64,000 nt of DNA from positions 2,046,001 to 2,110,000 of the forward strand of contig CBDDKZ010000005.1 of assembly GCA_965230415.1 (NCBI GenBank). Reading direction: 5' to 3'. This document shows positions 36,838 through 44,448 of this stretch, piece after piece (position 1 is the first letter of the stretch; each line of letters begins with the position of its first letter). The notes under the pieces were generated by a model. The model made no database searches, had not been told where the DNA came from, and saw nothing but the letters and a program-made list of their open reading frames with translations. Made by a program: the position numbers and the translations under genes. The stretch is from CBDDKZ01 sp965230415 (lineage in GTDB: Bacteria > Bacteroidota > Bacteroidia > Cytophagales > JAAEPT01).

Positions 36838-39800
36838 CTAATTGGCTTTGACGACATGTTGTTCCTCTGTTACAGATGTAAGTATTACCCGTGGCCCGGA
36901 TGGTACTACTTTGTTTACCTTCTTAAATGAAGAGGTACCGTCACTTTTAGATTCTTCCTGAAACAATTCGAAATCTTCGATATAGTCTACATAGTTCAAA
37001 CGCTCAATGTAATGAATCATAATACTTTTATGCAGGGTCACTCCAAAATTGATTTCAGCTGTTTTTTCAAAGGCCCATGGTGCTAAAAACTTGGAGATAT
37101 CCTTTTTGAGCTCCTTACTATAGTAGTTCGCATCCAAACCTTCATAGAAGGAAACCTTAAGTGAGACCTTTACTTCTTCGTAAGTAGGATTGTCTACTTT
37201 GGCACTTACATGAAGTGTATTAAGGTCATTAAGGAAACCTTCGATTTCATTTCTTTTAGCTTTACTTATTCTTGGTTTATAAGCATCGAAAATATTTTGA
37301 TCTATCGTGTTCGGAATTACTATAACAGTAACATGCCCTGGTGCCAAAGACGAAGTGGAGGAGGTGTGCTTTAAACAATTGACCTTATAAATTTCAGGAA
37401 ATTTTTCTAGCACCAGATGTTCATAATCCCAAATAGTAATGGCGCGTTGTTTATGTCTCAGACGTTCACTCACACGACGGTAAAAAGCGCTATCAGTTTC
37501 TTTGGGATGTCCGTCGAAAGAACTATAAGGTTGAATGACACTTTTGAGCAATTTTACGCGTTCCACCGCTTTGCTTATAGTTTCAGCTGGTAGGCCTGTG
37601 GACAAATGAGACAATTCGTTATTATTATTGCTGAAGGTCGACAACTGTGCTTGTGTATGTAAATCCACTACCTGACACACAGCATCAAATGCTTTGGTGT
37701 TTATTGCTCTTAACCAGAAATAACCACCTGGTAAGAGCGTATTATCACTAGTTGCTTCTTTAGGTATTGTGAGTTTAATAATACCCGATTTTAAGAAGTT
37801 GTCAGTAGTGTCTGCAAGAATGTAATTTTCGTTGAGCGGTTTCCACTCGTTTCGACTTAAGATCTCCCATGCAATTTTTTCACCTTCCTGATAGGTCTGA
37901 CTACCTTCATACTCCGGATTTTCACTTCCTTCCAGAACTTGAATTAACATCGAAATATTTTGTTGAAGCTCCGCTTTTTCCAATCCGATATATAGTTCTC
38001 CGTATTGGTGATTGGGTACGAGCTCACATGTATTCTTTACGAAATCGTGCTTGGATTTAAGATATACATGTTGTTCGGCCTGACCAAACGGCGCTCCGTG
38101 GAATAACTCAATACTACTGTCTAAATAGTCAAGTAGAATTTCTTCAGTGCTTTGTTTGACAATATCAAAAAGCTTACTGTGTTCTGCTTTGTAGCTTACG
38201 CGCAAAGAGTCTATTATAGGTATGTAAGGTTCGTTAGGAACGAGTGTTTTTTCACTATCCTTAGAAAGTGCAGTGGCATAAAGCTTTGGGTAGAGTTCGT
38301 TTAAGAACGACTGTTGCAGTGTATATCTGATGAAGCCTTCTTTTGAGCCGACTCCAAAACCTGTTTGTTCTGCCGGTGTTTTAATGTCAGAACCGATGCC
38401 TGCTTTTGGTTGGTTAGACAGCCTGTCTATTTCCTTTTGCGTTTCATCATTTATCTTTTTCGCAAATGGATCATTATTATCTTTATTGCCTTTTGGCCTT
38501 AATAGCTGCTTCTCTTTGAGGGCCTTTTCATCGGCCTTTGTGCTTTGTTGACTAAGGGTAATGGTACTCGAATAATTACCGGAATTATTGGTAAACAACT
38601 GATGATTTGTGCTTGAGTTATCCCAGGAACTATCCTTCAGCGTATGCACTTTTGCCTGAAAATAGGATTCACCTGAAACTATTAAACCACCGTCTGCAGT
38701 ATCTTCCGCACCACCAGCATCAGTGTTTAAAGTGTAGTTACTTTTGCTTAACGAGGTAAGGTAATCTTTGCGGTAGGCTTTGTAAAGCTCTTTAATATGA
38801 TCGCTAACTCCTTCGAATGATGGTGTGTCTTTCCAGTTGATGTCGATCTTAACTTCAGTCCACGGTTTTTGTAACGCTTCCGAACACGCGATATACATTT
38901 TAGCCCCCTTCTTTGCTTGCGTCCCGAATGCGAAGAAGGGTTTCGATATGTCCATTTTTCCCAGGTCGTTTTCTACCAGTAGCTCTTGCATTTGTTGTAC
39001 ATCTACATCAATGTTTACCTCTTCCACCTTTTTGCCTCTCAGAAGTTGGTAAAGCTCATACCCTTCTGATTCATCGTTGTTAAAATCAAACTTTGCCACG
39101 GCATTTAGAGTGCTCAGAGAGGCGCCCAATACCTCAGCGTTGTAGGGAAAAACAGGGTCTAATGACTCGTCGAGTTGCACAACTACCTTAAGTTCCAATT
39201 TCCTGGAATGCGTTGGATTGGCTTTCTGAAGTACAATGGATTGAATACCTGCTTCTATCCATTCTTTTTCACCACTCAGGTAGATGTTTAGTGCATCGTT
39301 GAAATTCTTAGCATGTAAACTGGGTTTATACTTATTAGCAAAGCGTATGATGAATGTAATGGTGCGTTTGCCTTCATAGAGCCGGAGCATAGGTGAGGCG
39401 AGATAGAACCCCAAGCGAGCTTTTGGCAGTGTTGGGTAATCTTTTGGAATGTTGCTATGCTGAGCAGAATAATCGGGATGCCCGAAAGGCCACCATTTTT
39501 TTACATCATCAGGAAAGTTACCTCCAATTCCGTCATAGGTATTGGCCTCGCTGGCATATTTATAAGCTTTTTCCTGCTCATCATGATGCACGATATGTAG
39601 CTTGGTTACTTGTGCCTGATTGACAATAAGCTCTTCGTCGGTCTCATAGATTAACTTATTACCCGCTCCATCTTTGCCGGCATCAAGCCGGGTGGAGGCA
39701 TCTACTTTTGTACTTTCCGCCTTTTTCGCCAGTTCAAACAGTACATGAACCTGGTCGGCTTGGGGCCCTTTCGGTTTCAGCTTAAGTACTTGCGTATAAT

Positions 39801-40164
39801 AGAAGTCCAGGTGGCGCTTGGTCAAATTATTCAGTCTTTTTTGACTATGTTCCAGTAGATGTAGGAACGCAACGAATAAGGCCAGGTGTGGACTTAATTT
39901 CCCCTGTTCTTTTAACTCATTGAGGGTTTGGGAAATGGATTCCTTTTTCAAAAAGAAGTTTTGCCAGTTGCCATCAACTTTATTCGTTGTGGAATCAAAG
40001 TAATTCACTTCGTTGGCGAAACGAAAAGCAAAATCCATCCAATCTTCAACTTTCAGGTCATGGATGTTTACGTTTTGCGGATCTAGTATCGAGATGTTAC
40101 GACTGTTTTGATCGGAACCATTTCGCTGAAGTATATTGGCACTATCGTTACAATCTTTACTCAT
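36838..40164 (-). CDS. Baseplate J-like protein of the eCIS (Afp11-like)
   Basis: This 1108-aa protein carries the gpJ-like core in its C-terminal half. That core includes DSAFYRRVSERLRHKQRAIT and WDYEHLVLEKFPEIYKVNC, then a V-T-V-I-V-I-P strand, the N-P-T-Y-E-E-V-K-V-S-L-K-V domain and L-A-P-W-A-F near the end. The N-terminal ~600 residues are an extension with an early helical region (LFVAFLHLLEHSQKRLNNLT, T-K-R-H-L-D-F-Y-Y). With gp25 and the next gene it would form the baseplate wedge linking sheath and spike. Confidence 0.9.
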   Translation of the reverse strand: MSKDCNDSANILQRNGSDQNSRNISILDPQNVNIHDLKVEDWMDFAFRFANEVNYFDSTTNKVDGNWQNFFLKKESISQTLNELKEQGKLSPHLALFVAFLHLLEHSQKRLNNLTKRHLDFYYTQVLKLKPKGPQADQVHVLFELAKKAESTKVDASTRLDAGKDGAGNKLIYETDEELIVNQAQVTKLHIVHHDEQEKAYKYASEANTYDGIGGNFPDDVKKWWPFGHPDYSAQHSNIPKDYPTLPKARLGFYLASPMLRLYEGKRTITFIIRFANKYKPSLHAKNFNDALNIYLSGEKEWIEAGIQSIVLQKANPTHSRKLELKVVVQLDESLDPVFPYNAEVLGASLSTLNAVAKFDFNNDESEGYELYQLLRGKKVEEVNIDVDVQQMQELLVENDLGKMDISKPFFAFGTQAKKGAKMYIACSEALQKPWTEVKIDINWKDTPSFEGVSDHIKELYKAYRKDYLTSLSKSNYTLNTDAGGAEDTADGGLIVSGESYFQAKVHTLKDSSWDNSSTNHQLFTNNSGNYSSTITLSQQSTKADEKALKEKQLLRPKGNKDNNDPFAKKINDETQKEIDRLSNQPKAGIGSDIKTPAEQTGFGVGSKEGFIRYTLQQSFLNELYPKLYATALSKDSEKTLVPNEPYIPIIDSLRVSYKAEHSKLFDIVKQSTEEILLDYLDSSIELFHGAPFGQAEQHVYLKSKHDFVKNTCELVPNHQYGELYIGLEKAELQQNISMLIQVLEGSENPEYEGSQTYQEGEKIAWEILSRNEWKPLNENYILADTTDNFLKSGIIKLTIPKEATSDNTLLPGGYFWLRAINTKAFDAVCQVVDLHTQAQLSTFSNNNNELSHLSTGLPAETISKAVERVKLLKSVIQPYSSFDGHPKETDSAFYRRVSERLRHKQRAITIWDYEHLVLEKFPEIYKVNCLKHTSSTSSLAPGHVTVIVIPNTIDQNIFDAYKPRISKAKRNEIEGFLNDLNTLHVSAKVDNPTYEEVKVSLKVSFYEGLDANYYSKELKKDISKFLAPWAFEKTAEINFGVTLHKSIMIHYIERLNYVDYIEDFELFQEESKSDGTSSFKKVNKVVPSGPRVILTSVTEEQHVVKAN

Positions 40165-40177
40165 CTTAGTTGCTTAA

Positions 40178-40591
40178 TTATTTAATGTCACTTCCTTCCT
40201 CTTTATAGAAAGGAAACACAAAATTTTTTCTTGAATTTGTAATTCGAATGAGGTAATCTATTTTGATTAATAGTTTTCCTGCAATTGAATCAGACTCCGA
40301 AATGTCAATTTTGAGTACGTCAATGCGGGGTTCAAAGTAGAGGATAGCACGTCTGATAAGGTCAACTACAAATGTTTTCAGTGTCAGGTCCAGGGGATTG
40401 AACAACAGTTCGTCAAGGTTGCATCCGTATTCAGGAACCATGATACGTTCACCCAGACGTGTGCTCAGTAGTATTTCCAGGCTTTTCTGGATATCTTCTT
40501 CATTGGAAGTCATGATTACTTCTCCCGATTTTTTATTGAATGTAGGTGGAAAACCCCAGCCTGTTCCTAAAAACGTATCGTTCAATTCCAT
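40178..40591 (-). CDS. GPW/gp25-family baseplate protein (Afp9-like)
   Basis: This 137-aa protein matches the gp25-like wedge family. The FLGTGWGFPPTF start leads to E-E-D-I-Q-K-S-L-E-I-L-L-S-T-R-L-G-E-R, then MVPEYGCNLDELLFNP, which contains the conserved E-Y-G-C. A R-R-A-I-L-Y-F-E-P-R-I helix and a terminal beta strand follow. In phages and T6SS this protein nucleates sheath assembly on the baseplate. It lies 3 nt after the PAAR gene and 13 nt before the gpJ gene. Confidence 0.95.
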   Translation of the reverse strand: MELNDTFLGTGWGFPPTFNKKSGEVIMTSNEEDIQKSLEILLSTRLGERIMVPEYGCNLDELLFNPLDLTLKTFVVDLIRRAILYFEPRIDVLKIDISESDSIAGKLLIKIDYLIRITNSRKNFVFPFYKEEGSDIK

Positions 40592-40594
40592 AAT

Positions 40595-40885
40595 TTATCC
40601 TCCTATAATTACTGTTGGACATCCAAGGACGATGGTACCTCCATGAGCCGTACTATCTCCCAAACGTGCTGCGGGCATTCCGCCTATTAAGACGGTTCCC
40701 GACCCCGATACAATGCTGTCTGGAGGTCCAGTGCATGTAGCCATGTCGCCAACCTTTGCGGCAGGTAATCCACCAATTAAAACCGTAGGTTCACCAGGTG
40801 GAAGTATAGGGCCTCCTACATGAGGTACAACTCCTGTAACCATTGGGCAAACGTGCATATCTGTAACTCTTGCTGCCGGTGGCAT
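40595..40885 (-). CDS. PAAR-domain spike tip protein (Afp10-like)
   Basis: This 96-aa protein is the minimal PAAR cone. It starts MPPAARVTDMHVCPM, where P-A-A-R and the following D and H are family marks. It then shows two V-L-I-G-G-x-P-A-A-(K/R)-x-G-D units and the CTGPPDSI, STAHGG and CPTVIIGG metal-site segments. It would cap the VgrG-like trimer and sharpen the spike. No C-terminal toxin extension is present. It lies 7 nt after the VgrG gene. Confidence 0.97.
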   Translation of the reverse strand: MPPAARVTDMHVCPMVTGVVPHVGGPILPPGEPTVLIGGLPAAKVGDMATCTGPPDSIVSGSGTVLIGGMPAARLGDSTAHGGTIVLGCPTVIIGG

Positions 40886-40892
40886 ATATCTT

Positions 40893-42638
40893 TTAATTTA
40901 TTTGTACTAAACTTCCTTCTACTTTTACAATTGCACTTGATGTTAAATCTGCTCCTGCAGACCCGTCTGCAGCAAATTGAGCCTGTGCGGTACAATTCAC
41001 ATTTACCCCTTCAATGCTTACATCCCCCTGAGCAGCAATATTGATATCGGCCGGGCTCGACATGGATATACCGTCTGCATTTAGAATCACTTCATTACCG
41101 TGATCATCGGTAAGGGTAATGGCATCTTCATCTTCATCGAGCACCAGTTTTTTACCTGCCGGCGTTTCTACCGTGCATGCTACTTTGTCGTCATCAAAAA
41201 GTACTTTGATTTCGCTTCGTGATACAAATCCTTTTTCATGGTTATCATCGCTTCCCGGAATAGGAGAAGGTTTGGCGCTGCTGTGAAGCATGCCTAGTAC
41301 CACTGCGTGGTTTGGGTCATCATTGATAAAACCAACAATGACTTCGTCACCGATTTCAGGACGGAACACGGCTCCCCTGCTCTCCCCTGCATCAAAAGCA
41401 GCGAGTCGGCACCATATTCCCTGTTCCTCGAAGTTGACGATTGGTAATTGTACCATAATACGGTCTTCACCGTCCGGGTCATCTTGCAGTTGGGTAACAA
41501 CACCAATTTGCAAACCCTTAACACCGGAAATAAGTCCGGACGCAGCTTGCTGATGGATATCAAAAGTTTCTGAAAACCACTCAGGGTTTAAACCAAATTG
41601 AACATTGACAGTCCAGTTTCCTTCTGTGATTTCATGACGCACTCCGCTGACAAAAACAGCTCCGTTAAACCGGTCACCAACACCCTGAAGTTCTATCATG
41701 GTACCGGGCTTTACTGCCGGGATACCCTGAAACTTGACCTGTCCACGAATTTTAGCTAATTGCTGATAAAGTAATTTGGCATCGGCCCAGCTTTGCATGG
41801 CTGTATCTGCCACCGCACCACCGTGGCGAAGTTCCATGGCTTCTAATCCAATAACATCGGCGAGCTCATCGGTGCTCAGGTTTCCGCTGCCCGTTATACC
41901 GGGGTCACTGGCTTCCACTTCAACGAGCTCCTGATCGGCCTGATTCCAGGAATATCCCATAACACGCTTCAACTGATGCCGCGCATCGATTTCAGCGTCG
42001 AAAGAAAGCATGTTAGCACCAAAAGTAAGTGTTTCTACTGCCTCACCATCTGTTGAAGGAGGGGCTATGTCGATACTGCCGTCGTCAACAAAACATAACA
42101 GGCCATTGGCTTGAGCACGTGAGAGTACAAAATCCCAATCTGAGACATTGTACTGAACCAATTCAGTATGAGTTACAGAAGTGCTTTCAATAGTGCTTTC
42201 AAGGCCATATCCATCTATTATTTCTGTAAAAACGTCGCTATCGCTGCTGTCATAAAAATAATGACTTTTACAGCCAATGGTCATTTTTACGGCTTCATCT
42301 TTACACTCAACACAGAGCATTGTAGTGTTTTCCCAAACTTTAATAGTGTGTTTTATTATAATGCCTTTGAAGATTACTTCTTCATCGTTGTGGTAACCCG
42401 CCGTAATTTCAATTTTGACTCCGGGAATGAGGAGCGTTTCATTGCTCAACGCAAAATCCCGTGTTGCCGCCTCTCCGTCCAGCAACATGATTGTAGCCGT
42501 AGGAATACGGTTCACTTCTTTGTGAATAAGTAGCTGTTTTACCTGGTATTGCTTTGACAATTCCTGGCCATCTACCAGAATTTTGTGAGTAACCAGGTCG
42601 GCACTTTTGGAGGTATTTATAACTTCACTATTGCTCAT
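40893..42638 (-). CDS. VgrG-like spike protein (Afp8-like)
   Basis: This 581-aa protein has the gp27-like part (residues ~1-350; I-L-V-D-G-Q-E-L, then FKGIIIKHTIKVWENTT) and the gp5-like OB fold (G-L-Q-I-G-V-V-T-Q-L followed by QGIWCRLAAFDAGESRGAVF). EIGDEVIVGFINDDPNHAVV lies at ~400-440. A beta-helix needle follows (V-I-L-N-A-D-G-I-S-M, then D-I-N-I-A-A-Q-G-D-V). It forms the central trimeric spike. No effector domain is fused at its end. It is coupled to the LysM-tube gene by a 1-nt gap. Confidence 0.95.
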   Translation of the reverse strand: MSNSEVINTSKSADLVTHKILVDGQELSKQYQVKQLLIHKEVNRIPTATIMLLDGEAATRDFALSNETLLIPGVKIEITAGYHNDEEVIFKGIIIKHTIKVWENTTMLCVECKDEAVKMTIGCKSHYFYDSSDSDVFTEIIDGYGLESTIESTSVTHTELVQYNVSDWDFVLSRAQANGLLCFVDDGSIDIAPPSTDGEAVETLTFGANMLSFDAEIDARHQLKRVMGYSWNQADQELVEVEASDPGITGSGNLSTDELADVIGLEAMELRHGGAVADTAMQSWADAKLLYQQLAKIRGQVKFQGIPAVKPGTMIELQGVGDRFNGAVFVSGVRHEITEGNWTVNVQFGLNPEWFSETFDIHQQAASGLISGVKGLQIGVVTQLQDDPDGEDRIMVQLPIVNFEEQGIWCRLAAFDAGESRGAVFRPEIGDEVIVGFINDDPNHAVVLGMLHSSAKPSPIPGSDDNHEKGFVSRSEIKVLFDDDKVACTVETPAGKKLVLDEDEDAITLTDDHGNEVILNADGISMSSPADINIAAQGDVSIEGVNVNCTAQAQFAADGSAGADLTSSAIVKVEGSLVQIN

Positions 42639-42639
42639 A

Positions 42640-43323
42640 TCAGGAGGTCTTGGCTAAGGGTGGAAAATATATACGATCACCTACATTCAACTTTCTGAAA
42701 TTACTCAGTTTGTTTGCTTTGGCAACCTCCAGGTAATATTTGGAGTCTCCATAAATACGATGTGACATGAGCGGAAGTGTATCTCCTTCCATGATAGTAC
42801 GGTAATGCGTAAGGTCAGGCGATTGGTTGTTTTCCATAGCCACTCGCAGGTTGTCTTCCACAAATCCCTGAAGTTTTGCTTTTGCAACCGCGCGAATCGG
42901 GGCACCATCTGGTTTAAACAATTTAAACTCAATAGACATTTCCTTTAGGCTGCCCTTAAATAGGAGCGTACCCCAGGAAATAACCAGGTAATTTGGTTTG
43001 TGCTCGTCGCCATTATAATCCAGGATAACCTGTTTGAATTTTTCAAGATCATCGATAACACCGCCCTCTACGCTTTCATAATTCATTACGGTTCCGGAGC
43101 GGTCAAAAATGAAATCAATTTCAAGATCTTCGGGAAGCTTTTTGTTGAATTTGGGAGACAAATCACTTGTACCCGAAGCCTGGTCGTTGTTTGATTCTAT
43201 TTTATACTTAAAAGTATATTTTTCCGGATTCAACATGGTCTCAAATTCGCCATCAGCTACTTTGTTGTTGAACTCAGGATCGCTATACGCAACTACTTTT
43301 AACTTTTTCAGTGCTCCGTCCAT
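42640..43323 (-). CDS. CIS tube-associated LysM protein (Afp7-like)
   Basis: This 227-aa protein joins a tube-like domain (residues ~1-165; FETMLNPEKYTFKY and LEIDFIFDRSGTV are typical of the CIS tube family) to a C-terminal LysM (~172-225; H-Y-R-T-I-M-E-G-D-T-L-P-L-M, then ANKLSNFRKLNVGDRIYFPP). In Afp-like particles the equivalent protein bridges spike and tube at the baseplate. In this setting the LysM fold is structural and need not bind cell wall. Confidence 0.93.
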   Translation of the reverse strand: MDGALKKLKVVAYSDPEFNNKVADGEFETMLNPEKYTFKYKIESNNDQASGTSDLSPKFNKKLPEDLEIDFIFDRSGTVMNYESVEGGVIDDLEKFKQVILDYNGDEHKPNYLVISWGTLLFKGSLKEMSIEFKLFKPDGAPIRAVAKAKLQGFVEDNLRVAMENNQSPDLTHYRTIMEGDTLPLMSHRIYGDSKYYLEVAKANKLSNFRKLNVGDRIYFPPLAKTS

Positions 43324-43331
43324 ACTTTAAA

Positions 43332-43490
43332 CTATCTTTCTTTTTGCATAGCTATCAAATGCATTACTTGTTCTACACAGGAACGTACTATGGAATCCTT
43401 GTCTTGTTTGGAACCCTCATCCGTATTGCCGGCACTTTTGTCGCTATCAACATTAATCTTAATGTGTAACTCCTTTATTTCTATAGGCAT
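43332..43490 (-). CDS. DUF5908-family small eCIS protein
   Basis: This 52-aa reading frame runs from ATG (43490-43488) to TAG (43334-43332). It starts MPIEIKELHIKINV, the characteristic N-terminus of the DUF5908 family found in Bacteroidota contractile injection loci. The rest is charged (S-D-K-S-A-G-N-T-D-E-G-S-K-Q-D-K), with a C-terminal helix ending QVMHLIAMQKER. It fits exactly between the second tube gene (2-nt gap) and the LysM gene (8-nt gap). It is easily missed because of its size. Its role is unknown. Confidence 0.9.
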   Translation of the reverse strand: MPIEIKELHIKINVDSDKSAGNTDEGSKQDKDSIVRSCVEQVMHLIAMQKER

Positions 43491-43492
43491 AA

Positions 43493-43933
43493 TCAGAGAA
43501 CGGTGAAATATTGATAATTTAATTCAAGTGTTTCAATGACCACCTTGCTTTCTTCTGCATTGAGGTCTGCAATTGACCATTTAACCGGGTAAGCATGTAC
43601 GATGTTCCAGGTAACAAGCGGAGCATGCGCTTCGTCGAGCAGGGTTACTGTGATGTCGGAGGGATTGAAAACGAAACTTTCAATTGCATCGCGACACCAT
43701 TGTACAACATCCGAATCGACTAACATGCCTCGCTTTAGTACCAGGTTGGGAAATTTTGATCGTACAGGTAGCGTATGCTTGAATCTATTTTCACCACCTT
43801 CAGTAAATTGTTCTGTTTCGATGTCTACAGAGAGTCCGGACACCGATTGAAAACGGTTATCTCTACTAGTCTCTGAGATATCATCAAAACTCACTTCAAA
43901 TAAAAAACCGATGGGGGGAAAATATTCAGCCAT
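43493..43933 (-). CDS. Inner tube protein 2 (gp19-like, Afp5/Afp1-like)
   Basis: This 146-aa protein is of the T4 gp19 tube family. It shows PPIGFLFEVSF, SVSGLSVDIETE, the V-L-K-R-G motif and C-terminal beta strands ending ETLELNYQYFTVL. Its divergence from the upstream tube gene suggests specialisation. It is probably the tube-initiator ring next to the baseplate, given its position nearer the spike genes. It lies 1 nt after the first tube gene. Confidence 0.93.
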   Translation of the reverse strand: MAEYFPPIGFLFEVSFDDISETSRDNRFQSVSGLSVDIETEQFTEGGENRFKHTLPVRSKFPNLVLKRGMLVDSDVVQWCRDAIESFVFNPSDITVTLLDEAHAPLVTWNIVHAYPVKWSIADLNAEESKVVIETLELNYQYFTVL

Positions 43934-43934
43934 A

Positions 43935-44378
43935 CTATTCTACCAGGATTAGTTTTTCATGAACAAATTCAGCCGTTTCAATAGCAATTTCGTTCGCATC
44001 GGCTTTTAGGTCTGTAGACTGAATTTTTAGCAACCATGCATTAGATGCAGTCCATGTTACTACAGGCTCATGAGCTTCGTCCAACATGCTTATGGTCATG
44101 TCTCCTCTGTATTGCTCCCCGTCTTCCTGGAAATACACGGTTTTCTTCCACTCATCGTAAAACTGACTCTTAGTGGATTTGAAGGTCCCGCGCTTGAGGG
44201 TAATGTTACTGTATTTTTTTAAGCCTGGTTGTTTCGTTTTATGGTATTCGCTGTCGGTACCGCCTCGGTATTCGATTACTTCAGTTTCAAAATCCAAACC
44301 GGAAACTTCTGTGCAGTTAAATTCTGCATCGCCAAAAGTAACCTTAAAATGAAATTTTGGTAATGGATAATTTGCCAT
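43935..44378 (-). CDS. Inner tube protein 1 (gp19-like, Afp1-like)
   Basis: This 147-aa gp19-family protein shows LPKFHFKVTFGDAEF, CTEVSGLDFETEVIEYRGG, I-T-L-K-R-G-T-F and a terminal E-T-A-E-F-V-H-E-K-L-I-L. It is the likely main tube subunit, being the first tube gene after the sheath. A 70-nt gap to the sheath stop is the largest inside this operon and could contain an internal promoter or processing site. Confidence 0.94.
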   Translation of the reverse strand: MANYPLPKFHFKVTFGDAEFNCTEVSGLDFETEVIEYRGGTDSEYHKTKQPGLKKYSNITLKRGTFKSTKSQFYDEWKKTVYFQEDGEQYRGDMTISMLDEAHEPVVTWTASNAWLLKIQSTDLKADANEIAIETAEFVHEKLILVE

Positions 44379-44448
44379 TATTATACTATTTAAATGTGAT
44401 TAATTTTTTAAGTGTTCGGCAAAAGCCAATTTGATTAAATGATTGACA

